Of a stretch of DNA of 64,000 nt, positions 54,042 to 63,135 are shown in pieces. The stretch's first letter is position 1. Every line of letters starts with the position of its first letter. The translations under genes were made by a program, and so were the position numbers. Origin of the DNA: Moraxella sp. K1664. GTDB taxonomy: Bacteria; Pseudomonadota; Gammaproteobacteria; Pseudomonadales; Moraxellaceae. Location: assembly GCF_039693965.1 (NCBI RefSeq), contig NZ_CP155576.1, forward strand, positions 2,108,001-2,172,000, read 5' to 3'. The notes under the pieces are model-generated. The model saw nothing but the letters and a program-made list of their open reading frames with translations, made no database searches and was not told where the DNA came from.

Positions 54042-55682
54042 ATGAAATTATCAACACTAAGTTTTGCCGTACTCACGTTATTTGGAGTTCTTGCTCTGTC
54101 AGGTTGTGGGAGTGATAACCAACAGTCTGCACCATCTTTGGCGACAACAACCAAAGATGAGATAACCATTCCTAATGGATCAGAGCCTGAATCATTGGAT
54201 TTGCATAAGGCATCAGATTCAAGTTCATTTGCTATTATCCGCCAAATGTTTGTCGGATTGGTCAGTGCTGATGAAAAAGGAGCGACCATACCAGCATTGG
54301 CAAGTGAATGGGACAGTGCCGATGGTAAAGTGTGGACATTTAAAATCCGTGATGCTAAATGGTCAGATGATACGCCGATTACCGCTCATGACTTTGTGTA
54401 TAGTTTTCAGCGTCTGACTGACCCAAATACCGCATCGCCATATTCTAGTTATTTGGTGGATGCCAAAGTTGCCAATGCCAAGCAAATATCTGATGGCAAA
54501 GCAGGCGTGGAGACTTTGGGCGTGACAGCCATTGATGATAAAACGCTTGAAATCACATTAACTGACCCTGTGCCTTATTTGCCTGATTTGTTGGTGTTGC
54601 CTGTGGCGTACGCTGTGCCTAAACAAGCCATCGAAACCCATGGCGACAAATGGCTTGACCCTGCCAACATCGTGGTCAGCGGTGCATATAAATTGACCGA
54701 TTGGGTGGTTAATAGTCACATCAAGGTAGAACGCAATCCTGCCTACTTTGGAGAGGTGACGGGTAATATCAATAAAGCCACTTTCTTGCCCATCACATCA
54801 GCATCCACAGAGGTCAATCGCTATAATAAGGCAGGCGAGGTTGAGATTGCTGCCATTCCATCAGAGCATCTGACCAGCATCAAAAATGAGCTGCCAGATG
54901 AAGTGCATTCATCGCCAAAGCTGTGTACCTTTTATCTAGAATACAATCACGCCAAAGCACCATTTAATGATGTTAAAGCTCGTCAAGCCATCTCTATGGC
55001 ATTAGACCGTGAGACGATTGCTGAGAAAGTGTTGGGTCGTGGCGAGAGGGCAACCTATCAGTTTACCCCGCCTGCCATCTATAACATGGGCGAAGTCAGT
55101 CATGACTGGATGGCGATGGATAGGTCGGCACGCATTGAGCATGCCAAACAGCTGATGGCGGATGCTGGCTACTCATCGGGCAACCCACTCAAATTTGAGT
55201 TGCTGTACAGCACCAGCGAAGCCGGTAAGCGTATTGCCACAGCAGCGGCGTCCATGCTCAACGAATCGTTCGGCGGTAGTGTCAATGTCTCCATCATCAA
55301 CCAAGAATGGAAAACCATGTTGGATACTCGCCGTCAAGGTAAGTTTGATACAGCATTTGCAGGATGGTGTGCTGATTATAACGAGCCATCAACCTTTTTA
55401 AACGTGTTGCGTTCGGACAACAGTAACAACTCGGGCAAATATGCCAGTGAGACATTTGATCGTTTACTTGACTCAACTTTGAGTGCCAGCCTAAATGATA
55501 ATGACCGCATGGAAAGATACCATCAAGCGGAGCAACTGCTTGACAAGGAAGCTGCCATTTTACCTATTTATACTGCCGTGTCGGTGCGTCTACAAAAGCC
55601 TTATCTGCAAGCAGAATCATTAAATGACCCGAGCAGTAACTGGCAAATCAAGGATTGGGCATTTAGCCGTGATGCAGAATAA
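54042..55682 (+). CDS. oppA: peptide ABC transporter substrate-binding lipoprotein 2 (OppA family)
   Basis: 546 residues, clearly paralogous to the previous gene with the same order of motifs: LSGC lipobox, PNGSEPESLDLHKASDSSS, WTFKIRDAKWSDDTPITAHD, and WCADYNEPSTFLNVL. It has no other domain. GGAGAAG precedes the ATG. Two binding proteins served by one permease set suggests wider or graded peptide uptake. The 176-base gap before it has a weak hairpin near 53880-53905, so the first binding protein may be made in excess. Confidence 0.92.
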   Translation: MKLSTLSFAVLTLFGVLALSGCGSDNQQSAPSLATTTKDEITIPNGSEPESLDLHKASDSSSFAIIRQMFVGLVSADEKGATIPALASEWDSADGKVWTFKIRDAKWSDDTPITAHDFVYSFQRLTDPNTASPYSSYLVDAKVANAKQISDGKAGVETLGVTAIDDKTLEITLTDPVPYLPDLLVLPVAYAVPKQAIETHGDKWLDPANIVVSGAYKLTDWVVNSHIKVERNPAYFGEVTGNINKATFLPITSASTEVNRYNKAGEVEIAAIPSEHLTSIKNELPDEVHSSPKLCTFYLEYNHAKAPFNDVKARQAISMALDRETIAEKVLGRGERATYQFTPPAIYNMGEVSHDWMAMDRSARIEHAKQLMADAGYSSGNPLKFELLYSTSEAGKRIATAAASMLNESFGGSVNVSIINQEWKTMLDTRRQGKFDTAFAGWCADYNEPSTFLNVLRSDNSNNSGKYASETFDRLLDSTLSASLNDNDRMERYHQAEQLLDKEAAILPIYTAVSVRLQKPYLQAESLNDPSSNWQIKDWAFSRDAE

Positions 55683-55889
55683 ACCTGCTGTTTGTTGTGT
55701 TTTTTGTGGATTGCAATAGGGTGTATCAGGATTTGATGTTTGCAAGAAAATTTCTGTGCAAAAAAATGATTGGGGCGGGCATGCTCTAATATCAAGCAAT
55801 ACTCGATACGCCCTAGATGATTGCCAGTATTTTGAGGTGTTATCTGCCTTTGTGTTTGCCATGGATTTGCAAATAATAAGAGAGAGCTT

Positions 55890-56810
55890 ATGTTTAAACT
55901 CATTTTTAAGCGTGTGTTAGAAGCCATTCCAACCATGCTCTTTTTGATTACCATTTCATTTTTTATGATGCGACTTGCCCCTGGCAGTCCTTTTACGGGC
56001 GAGCGTAATCTGCCCCCTGCGGTACTTGCCAACATCGAGGCAAAATATCATTTAAATGACCCGATGTGGCTTCAATTTGTCAATTATCTAAAACAACTTG
56101 CCCAAGGGGACTTTGGGCCATCTTTTAAATATAAAGACCATACCATCAATGAATTGCTTGCCCAAGCTCTACCTGTGTCGGTGGAGATTGGCTTTTATGC
56201 TTTTGTCATTGCGGTGGTGTTGGGGATTGGTCTTGGGGTCATCGCCGCCCTAAAACAAAACAGCTGGCTTGATTATGTGTTGATGACGCTGGCGATGACG
56301 GGCGTGGTCATGCCAAGCTTTGTCAAAGCACCGCTACTTGTGCTGATTTTTGCGGTCATTTTAAAATGGTTTCCAGCAGGGGGCTGGAATGGTGGGGCAT
56401 TCATGAATCTAGTGCTACCTGTGACAGCATTGGCGATAGGCTATGTGGCAAGTATCGCTCGTATCACAAGGGGGTCGATGATTGAAGTGATGAATAGCCC
56501 CTATATCCGCACCGCCAAGGCAAAAGGCTTGCCCTTGTCGCACATCGTCTTTAAACATGCCTTACGTCCTGCCATGTTGCCCATCATCTCGTATTTGGGG
56601 CCTGCTTTTGTGGGGATTGTCACAGGCTCTATCGTGATTGAGACGATTTTTGGTCTGCCTGGTATCGGTCAGCTGTTTGTGAACGGTGCGTTAAACCGTG
56701 ATTATAGCCTTGTGCTGAGTTTGACGATTTTGGTGGGGGTATTGACAATCCTATTTAATGCGATTGTTGATATTTTGTATGCGGTGATTGACCCGAAAAT
56801 TAAATACTAA
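55890..56810 (+). CDS. oppB: peptide ABC transporter permease (OppB/DppB type)
   Basis: 306-residue inner-membrane permease with six TM segments. The N-terminal signature is FKLIFKRVLEAIPTMLFL, and the EAA-type cytoplasmic loop reads RTAKAKGLPLSHIVFKHALR. That loop contacts the ATPase. AGAGAG lies before the ATG. The upstream gap 55683-55889 contains worn family A-like ends (GGCGGGCATGCTC, ATACGCCCTAGA) near 55770-55815. oppC follows after 12 bases. Confidence 0.94.
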   Translation: MFKLIFKRVLEAIPTMLFLITISFFMMRLAPGSPFTGERNLPPAVLANIEAKYHLNDPMWLQFVNYLKQLAQGDFGPSFKYKDHTINELLAQALPVSVEIGFYAFVIAVVLGIGLGVIAALKQNSWLDYVLMTLAMTGVVMPSFVKAPLLVLIFAVILKWFPAGGWNGGAFMNLVLPVTALAIGYVASIARITRGSMIEVMNSPYIRTAKAKGLPLSHIVFKHALRPAMLPIISYLGPAFVGIVTGSIVIETIFGLPGIGQLFVNGALNRDYSLVLSLTILVGVLTILFNAIVDILYAVIDPKIKY

Positions 56811-56822
56811 AAAGGAATGCGT

Positions 56823-57719
56823 ATGTCTATGAATGCAAGCGAAACAGTGCAAGCCATAGAGCCTGTGGTGAAAGGACGAAGTCTATGGCAAGATGCATGG
56901 CGACGTTTTCGCCGTAACAAAGCCGCCATGGCAAGTGGTGTGGTGTTGCTTCTTATCACGGCATTTGTGATTGTCGCCCCCATGCTGTCGCCATTTGGCT
57001 ATGCTGACACAGATTGGAGTAACATGGGTATCGCCCCGTCTATGGAAACCAAGCACTATTTTGGTACGGATACCTTAGGGCGAGACCTGCTCGTGCGGAC
57101 AGCTGTTGGCGGGCAAATCTCACTCATGGTGGGGATTGCTGGTGCATTGGTGGCGGTGCTGGTGGGAACGGTCTATGGTGCTGTCTCTGGCTTTTTGGGC
57201 GGTAAAGTGGACATGGTCATGATGCGATTTTTAGAAATCCTAAGTGCCTTTCCTTTTATGTTTTTTGTGATTTTATTGGTAACCCTATTTGGGCGTAATA
57301 TCATTTTGATTTTTGTGGCAATCGGTCTGGTATCATGGCTTGACGTGGCTCGTATCGTGCGTGGTCAGACATTGAGCCTAAAAAATAAGGAATTTATTGA
57401 AGCTGCCCGAGTCACAGGCGTGAATAACTGGCAAATCGTGACCCGTCATATCGTGCCAAACGTGCTGGGCGTGGTCGTGATTTATGCGTCTCTTATCGTA
57501 CCAGGTATGATTTTGTTTGAGTCATTTTTGAGCTTTTTGGGGCTGGGCGTACAAGAGCCGAGAACCAGTTGGGGGGCACTGCTCCAAGAAGGGGCTCAGA
57601 CCATGCAAGTCGCTCCTTGGCAACTGCTTGTGCCATCTACCTTTTTGGTGGTTACACTGTTTTGTTTTAACTTTATCGGCGATGGTTTGCGTGATGCCTT
57701 AGACCCAAAGGACAGATGA
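56823..57719 (+). CDS. oppC: peptide ABC transporter permease (OppC/DppC type)
   Basis: 298-residue partner permease. An N-terminal amphipathic segment (LWQDAWRRFRRNKAAMASG) leads to the first TM, then the periplasmic domain with HYFGTDTLGRDLLVRTAVGG, the OppC family signature. The EAA loop is IEAARVTGVNNWQIVTRHIVPN. Six TM segments. ATG 56823 is preferred because AAAGGA is six bases before it; ATG 56817 is too close to that site. One base separates its stop from the start of the ATPase gene. Confidence 0.94.
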   Translation: MSMNASETVQAIEPVVKGRSLWQDAWRRFRRNKAAMASGVVLLLITAFVIVAPMLSPFGYADTDWSNMGIAPSMETKHYFGTDTLGRDLLVRTAVGGQISLMVGIAGALVAVLVGTVYGAVSGFLGGKVDMVMMRFLEILSAFPFMFFVILLVTLFGRNIILIFVAIGLVSWLDVARIVRGQTLSLKNKEFIEAARVTGVNNWQIVTRHIVPNVLGVVVIYASLIVPGMILFESFLSFLGLGVQEPRTSWGALLQEGAQTMQVAPWQLLVPSTFLVVTLFCFNFIGDGLRDALDPKDR

Positions 57720-57720
57720 T

Positions 57721-59319
57721 ATGACATTATTACAAGTAAAAAATTTGGATGTATTTTTAAAAACCGATGAAGAGCTTGTCCATGCGGTCAAGGACTCATC
57801 ATTTGCCGTAGAAAAAGGACAGACACTTGCCATCGTGGGCGAGTCAGGTTCGGGCAAGTCGGTCACGTCAATGGCGATTATGCAACTTTTGCCAAAAAAC
57901 ATCGCCAGTTTTGGTAAAGACTCATCAGTACTGTTTGATGGCAAAGAGCTACTTAGCTTATCGGAGCGTGAGATGCGTGCCATCCGTGGCGATAAGATTG
58001 CCATGATTTTCCAAGAGCCGATGACGTCTCTTAACCCATTTGTCCCCATCGGCAAACAAGTGGCAGAAGCGGTCAGCATTCACAACCCGAGCGTGAGCAA
58101 GTCCGAAGCGACCAAACTGGCACTTGACACCTTACAAAAGGTCAAAATTCCCAATGCCGACAAAAAAATGACGGCATATCCGCATGAGTTCTCAGGCGGT
58201 CAGCTCCAACGCATCATGATTGCAATGGCGATTATCAATAAGCCCGACCTGCTTATCGCTGATGAGCCGACGACGGCACTTGATGTGACCACGCAGGCGG
58301 AAATTTTGGATTTGATGCTAGAATTGCAGCGTGATTTGGGCATGGCGATTATTTTAATCTCTCATGATTTGCGATTGGTCAAAAAGTACAGCGATCAAGT
58401 GTGTGTCATGCAGTATGGCGTGATTATTGAACGTGGCACGACCCAAGAGGTCTTTGATAATCCACAACATCCTTATACTGTTGAGCTGTTGACCCCCATT
58501 CCCAACAATCACAAACCCATCCTTGATGAATCCGCCCCAAAGCTCATCACAGCAGAGGACATTAAGGTGGATTATGTCATCGCACGCAACTTCTTTGGCA
58601 AGCCTACCAAAACCTTTAATGCAGTCAAGGGCATCACACTTGACCTAAAAAAAGGCGAGACATTGGGCATTGTCGGTGAGTCAGGTTCGGGAAAATCCAC
58701 ATTGGGACGTGCCATCATGCAGATTGTACCGTCTGTGGGCGATATTCGTTTTAATGGTGAAAAAATCATTGACACAAAGGGCGATAAACGCCAAGCATTG
58801 CGTCGTGATATGCAAATCGTCTTTCAAGACCCCTTTAACTCATTGTCGCCTCGTCTGACCGTGCGTGAGATTATAGAAGAGGGGCTTACTGTACATTTTC
58901 CGCAGATGAGCAAAGAAGAACGTCGGCAAAAGGTGGTTAAGATCTTAAAAGAAGTCAATCTATCGCCCACCATGATAAACCGCTATCCGCATGAGTTCTC
59001 AGGGGGTCAGCGTCAGCGTATCGCCATCGCCCGAGCGATTATTTTAGAACCAAAATTTGTTTTGCTTGATGAACCGACATCTGCCCTTGATCGCTCTACC
59101 CAAATCATGGTAGTCAATCTTTTAAATGACCTACAAAAAAAATATGGACTAAGCTATATTTTTATCAGCCATGATTTATCGGTGGTCAAAGCACTCTCTG
59201 ACCGCGTGATTGTGATGAGTGAGGGCATGGTGGTGGATATGGGTACGGCAAGACAGATTTTTGAAGAGCCACAACATGAGTATACCCAGCTTTTGGTACA
59301 AGCCTCTAATTTGTCTTAA
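57721..59319 (+). CDS. oppDF: fused double-ATPase of the peptide transporter (OppD-OppF fusion)
   Basis: 532 residues holding two ABC ATPases in one chain. Domain 1 (about 1-260): Walker A GESGSGKSVTSM near 40, signature FSGGQLQRIMIAMA, Walker B LLIADEPTTALD. Domain 2 (about 280-532): Walker A GESGSGKSTLGRA near 318, signature FSGGQRQRIAIARA, Walker B FVLLDEPTSALD. The Opp-specific PNNHKP linker follows domain 1. Resembles YejF and other fused forms rather than separate OppD and OppF. The [4Fe-4S] Cys cluster typical of many OppD proteins is not seen. Confidence 0.93.
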   Translation: MTLLQVKNLDVFLKTDEELVHAVKDSSFAVEKGQTLAIVGESGSGKSVTSMAIMQLLPKNIASFGKDSSVLFDGKELLSLSEREMRAIRGDKIAMIFQEPMTSLNPFVPIGKQVAEAVSIHNPSVSKSEATKLALDTLQKVKIPNADKKMTAYPHEFSGGQLQRIMIAMAIINKPDLLIADEPTTALDVTTQAEILDLMLELQRDLGMAIILISHDLRLVKKYSDQVCVMQYGVIIERGTTQEVFDNPQHPYTVELLTPIPNNHKPILDESAPKLITAEDIKVDYVIARNFFGKPTKTFNAVKGITLDLKKGETLGIVGESGSGKSTLGRAIMQIVPSVGDIRFNGEKIIDTKGDKRQALRRDMQIVFQDPFNSLSPRLTVREIIEEGLTVHFPQMSKEERRQKVVKILKEVNLSPTMINRYPHEFSGGQRQRIAIARAIILEPKFVLLDEPTSALDRSTQIMVVNLLNDLQKKYGLSYIFISHDLSVVKALSDRVIVMSEGMVVDMGTARQIFEEPQHEYTQLLVQASNLS

Positions 59320-59337
59320 CTTTAACATTGACCAAAC

Positions 59338-59364
59338 AAAAACCAGTCAGGCGACTGGTTTTTT
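59338..59364. terminator. bidirectional terminator after the peptide transporter operon
   Basis: Stem AAAAACCAGTC (59338-59348) with GACTGGTTTTT (59353-59363). Lies between the ATPase and the convergent NRAMP-type gene. Confidence 0.9.
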
Positions 59365-59395
59365 GATGATTGTCTTAAAAATCAGTTTAAGCATC

Positions 59396-60622
59396 CTAGC
59401 CGATAATTTGAAAAAATTGTAATAAAAACAATACGGTAAACCCTGCCAAAAACACAATGCCACAGATGGCATAGATATTCATCAAAGGCGAGAGTTTCTT
59501 GCCACGGCTTTTGATGAGTGAGTAGTTTAAATAGGCAAAAATCGGTGCAGTAACAAAGGCTGAAATCATCGCAAATTTGAGCAAGGTTGCCATCTGCCCC
59601 ATAAAAAATGTAATGAGCCCAAAACCTGTGATGGCGGTAATCGTCGTCCAAAATGACGTGATTTTGCCTGTTGATTTGTGTCCGCTGATGAGTGCAAAAC
59701 ATTCGGCATTGGCACGCCCATAGCCATCCACACACGTGATTATGGTGCCAAACATACACAAAAAGGCGATGAATGTCACCAAACCTCTTGACCATTCGCC
59801 AATGGTGTTGGTGTACATATTGATGAGCTGTCCGATATAAGCACTGCCCTGCATGGCAATTTCTTGTCCTGTGCCATATTGGACAAACACTCCCAAAGCC
59901 AAGAAAAATAACGCCAAAATGGCAGAGCTAAGATAGCCGACATTAAAGTCAAGCAAGCCTTGTTCATGTGTTGGATGGTCATCACGAATTTTTTTGGCGG
60001 TCCATACCGATGAGATGACGGAGAATTCTAATGGTGTTGGCATCCAGCCCATCAAGGCGATGATGAAGGAAAGTCCTGCCATGTTAAACGGTGATACTGC
60101 CACAAAGTCATGGGCAGGTGGTGGTGCTTTTGCCCCTGCGATGATGACCGCCAAGATGGTCGTAACGGTCAGCAAAATAATGATCCATTTGGTCACATTA
60201 TCAAGCATCCGAAAATGCCCAAAGATAAGCAATGCCCAAGATGCCACCACCATCACCGCCGACAGTACAACTGTGGAGAGTTCAAAGGGGAGCATATAAC
60301 TTAAAATCACCGCTGTCAGCAGTACCACAGCCCCTGTACTGATCATGCCTGATATCATGGATAGAATGAAAAATGCCCAAAGATAAAATTTAGACTTTTT
60401 GGCGTAGCCTGCAATGAGACTCTCACCCGTTTCATAAGCGTAGTCGGTGGCAAAGCGAAAAAAAGGGTATTTAAAAAAGTTTGCCAATAAAATGATGATG
60501 GCAAGTTGCCAACCATATAACGCCCCCGCCTGTGTTGATGCGATCAAGTGTGAACCACCAATGGCGGCAGATGCAATCAAAATACCTGGCCCAAAGGCTT
60601 TCCAGTTAATGCCAATTGCCAT
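59396..60622 (-). CDS. NRAMP-fold transporter lacking the DPGN metal motif
   Basis: 408-residue inner-membrane protein with about eleven TM segments and the NRAMP/LeuT-type repeat. It opens GPGILIASAAIGGSHLIAST, where canonical NRAMP has DPGN; here that tetrad is GGSH. In TM6 the MPHN of Mn/Fe carriers is replaced by MPTPLEFSVISSVW. The protein is therefore a divergent relative, possibly one of the NRAMP-like proteins linked to other ions. Metal specificity is not predictable. It is a single gene on the reverse strand. Confidence 0.85.
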   Translation of the reverse strand: MAIGINWKAFGPGILIASAAIGGSHLIASTQAGALYGWQLAIIILLANFFKYPFFRFATDYAYETGESLIAGYAKKSKFYLWAFFILSMISGMISTGAVVLLTAVILSYMLPFELSTVVLSAVMVVASWALLIFGHFRMLDNVTKWIIILLTVTTILAVIIAGAKAPPPAHDFVAVSPFNMAGLSFIIALMGWMPTPLEFSVISSVWTAKKIRDDHPTHEQGLLDFNVGYLSSAILALFFLALGVFVQYGTGQEIAMQGSAYIGQLINMYTNTIGEWSRGLVTFIAFLCMFGTIITCVDGYGRANAECFALISGHKSTGKITSFWTTITAITGFGLITFFMGQMATLLKFAMISAFVTAPIFAYLNYSLIKSRGKKLSPLMNIYAICGIVFLAGFTVLFLLQFFQIIG

Positions 60623-60855
60623 AATTACCCCAAAGTAAACATAAAGTAGAAAATAAAGTTTTTGAATATTAACATATTATATCTTATTATTTCATAATTT
60701 TTTATGATAAATTATTTGTATTTTTATACAAACAGTTATATATTGAGCCAAATTTGGTCTGAATGCACTTGACTGTGTCATTTATTTAAGCCGTACCCTT
60801 TGTATTTGAGTATTTGCCCCCATCATATGTCATTATTTTTTAAGAGCCATTGTAA

Positions 60856-61683
60856 ATGACCGCTTCAATGACCACATTTGTCAGTTTTAACATTAATGGG
60901 CTACGTGCCAGATTACACCAACTCGTTGCCGTGCGTGATACGCTTGGGGCGGATGTTATTGGTTTGCAAGAAACCAAAGTCCATGATGATGCCTTTCCCC
61001 TAAAAGACGTGGAGAGCCTTGGTTATCATGTGGAATTTTTTGGGCAAAAGTCGCATTATGGTGTGGCGATTTTGTCCAAATTTGAGCCGATTTTTGTGCA
61101 AAAGGGCTTTCCCTTTGCTGATGTGGATGCTCAAAGACGGCTCATTCATGCCCGATTTGATGTCAATGGGCGTGAGATTGATGTTATCAACGGCTATTTT
61201 CCCCAAGGCGAAAACCGTGAACATGAGACCAAATTCCCCATGAAACGTGCTTTTTATGCCGACCTAAACCGCTACATTGACGAGCTAAAAGGGCAGGGGC
61301 GTGAGCTTGTCATCATGGGCGATATGAACATCTCGCCCCATGACAACGATGTGGGCATTGGCGAGCCAAACGCCAAACGCTGGCTAAAAAATGGCACTTG
61401 TTCGTTTTTGCCCGAAGAGCGTGAGTGGTATGATGCCTTAATGAGTCGTGATTTGCACGACACTTACCGTAAGTTTAAGCCTGACAGTGCAGACGAGTTT
61501 AGTTGGTTTGATTACCGCTCAAAAGGCTTTGATGACACGCCAAAACGGGGTTTGCGGATTGACCATATTCTGTGTACAGACAGACTTATCCAAGACTGCG
61601 TGGATGCAGGAATCAGCTATGACATTCGTGGGCTAGAAAAGCCGTCTGACCATGCACCGATTTGGGCAAGGTTTGGGGTGTGA
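60856..61683 (+). CDS. xth: exodeoxyribonuclease III
   Basis: AP endonuclease/3' exonuclease of the Xth/ExoA family in base-excision repair. 275 residues: [17 protein letters not shown] (metal-binding Glu), [11 protein letters not shown], the [12 protein letters not shown] substrate loop and the terminal KPSDHAPIW (catalytic His). A second in-frame ATG at 60868 is equally possible; the ATG at 60856 has only a distant AAGAG. The 233-base gap before it shows no other gene. Single gene. Confidence 0.93.
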   Translation: MTASMTTFVSFNINGLRARLHQLVAVRDTLGADVIGLQETKVHDDAFPLKDVESLGYHVEFFGQKSHYGVAILSKFEPIFVQKGFPFADVDAQRRLIHARFDVNGREIDVINGYFPQGENREHETKFPMKRAFYADLNRYIDELKGQGRELVIMGDMNISPHDNDVGIGEPNAKRWLKNGTCSFLPEEREWYDALMSRDLHDTYRKFKPDSADEFSWFDYRSKGFDDTPKRGLRIDHILCTDRLIQDCVDAGISYDIRGLEKPSDHAPIWARFGV

Positions 61684-61720
61684 TAACACAAAGGCAGTCA
61701 TTATAATTGGTGTATTTATT

Positions 61721-61742
61721 GGGGTAAATGGCAATTTACCCC
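61721..61742. repeat. short palindrome GGGGTAAATGGCAATTTACCCC
   Basis: Near-perfect 22-base palindrome of the same family as at 1742, 20828, 45375 and 49832, 38 bases after xth. Could serve as a terminator but lacks a T-run. Confidence 0.65.
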
Positions 61743-61950
61743 ATATTTGACACGTTTGACACGCCAATTTTTTAAAATCATCTTGATTGGCAAATTTCCC
61801 TTTTTATTTTAAAAATTTATTTAACATAATCCTAATTATTTACCCCTATTTTACAAAGAAATTCAAAAATCTCATCATAAAAACCTGCCACAAAACACCT
61901 GTATAAGCCTGATTTTATGCTATAATGGCTCATTTTATACTTTTAAAAAC

Positions 61951-62577
61951 ATGAAAAACTTAAAACCCACAACCCTAATCCCCGCCCCGCACATGGGCGA
62001 CAGTGCGGTGCTTGAAGTGGACGCACATTGGGCGAACTCGGACACGCTGGCTTTGATATTACACCCCAACCCCAAAGCAGGCGGGACGATGAATAACAAA
62101 GTGGTTACGACCCTATACCGCTTTTGCAAAGAAGCTAGCATGGATACCGTGCGGTTTAATTATCGGGGCGTGGGGCAGTCAAGCGGTGAGATTGAGTATG
62201 GTAATGGCGAGTATTTGGACAGCCTATGCGTGCTTGATTGGGCGTTGAAGCAGACGAATGCCAAGACACTGTGGCTGGCAGGATTTTCTTTTGGGGGATT
62301 TATTGCGTGCCGTGTGGCGGATAAGGTGTTGACGGATACAGATGTGAATCTACAAAAACTCACGCTCATCGCCCCGTCCATTGAAAAAAACGACCCAACA
62401 GGGCTAACACTACCGACCGATACGCTCATGATTTATGGCGACCAAGATGAATTTGTCCGCCCAAGCAGTATGGCGGATTTTGCCGATGAGTTTGGCATAC
62501 GCCGTAAAGTGATGACAGGGGCGAGCCACTTTTTTCATGGGCGACTTGGCGAGTTAAAAGAATTGATTGAAAAATAA
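61951..62577 (+). CDS. alpha/beta hydrolase (dienelactone-hydrolase-like)
   Basis: 208-residue serine hydrolase. HPNPKAGGTMNNKVV is the oxyanion-hole region, GFSFGGFIACRV carries the nucleophile Ser, YGDQDEFV the Asp, and GASHFFHG the His. All three catalytic residues are present. This short form is widespread in proteobacteria with unknown substrate. It lies 3 bases before the next gene on the same strand, so the two are coupled. No signal peptide: cytosolic. Confidence 0.85.
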   Translation: MKNLKPTTLIPAPHMGDSAVLEVDAHWANSDTLALILHPNPKAGGTMNNKVVTTLYRFCKEASMDTVRFNYRGVGQSSGEIEYGNGEYLDSLCVLDWALKQTNAKTLWLAGFSFGGFIACRVADKVLTDTDVNLQKLTLIAPSIEKNDPTGLTLPTDTLMIYGDQDEFVRPSSMADFADEFGIRRKVMTGASHFFHGRLGELKELIEK

Positions 62578-62580
62578 ACC

Positions 62581-63135
62581 ATGTCAAAATCACAAGACCC
62601 AAACAAAGTCAGTCTCGGCGAAGTGTTTGCTTTAATAACAAGCAATAAAGCATTATTTTGGGTGGTGGTTTTGGTTACGGGTTTGATAATTGCCGTGCTT
62701 TGTGGGATTGCTTACCACAATCAGCAAAAAACCATAAAGAAACACGAGTTATTAAAAGACAATGGCGTGTTGATATTAGCCACGTCCTACCGTGAACATT
62801 GCGGAAAAAACGCTAAAAGATTTTATCGTTTTGATGTAAATGGTAAAAGTTATATTAAATCTGTTGGAATGTTTTGTGGCAAGCCGTTGGGCGATACAGT
62901 TGAAGTGTATTATTTAAAAGACAAACCGCACATCAATTTATTTAAAACAGAGTTACAACGTGGCGTGCCAAGCCATTGGCATTCGGTATTTATGATAATC
63001 GTGTGTACGTGTTTGTTGTTATTTTTGACCGTTTATAAAATCATACATTCTTATTTGGTTGCCAAAAAACATTCACAAAACGAGCTTAAATTAAGGAAAA
63101 ATAATGACCAATTTATCCCCCCAAAAACGCTATGA
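62581..63135 (+). CDS. two-TM membrane protein (DUF3592-like)
   Basis: 184 residues with TM helices at about 25-47 (LFWVVVLVTGLIIAVLCGIA) and about 140-158 (VFMIIVCTCLLLFLTVYKII), enclosing an extracytoplasmic domain. That domain has the YREHCGKNAKRFYRFDVNGKSYI beta pattern and two Cys (HCGK, FCGK) that may pair. The arrangement is like small DUF3592-type membrane proteins. The tail overlaps the zapE start by 32 bases, so it is coupled to it. Function unknown. Confidence 0.75.
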   Translation: MSKSQDPNKVSLGEVFALITSNKALFWVVVLVTGLIIAVLCGIAYHNQQKTIKKHELLKDNGVLILATSYREHCGKNAKRFYRFDVNGKSYIKSVGMFCGKPLGDTVEVYYLKDKPHINLFKTELQRGVPSHWHSVFMIIVCTCLLLFLTVYKIIHSYLVAKKHSQNELKLRKNNDQFIPPKTL

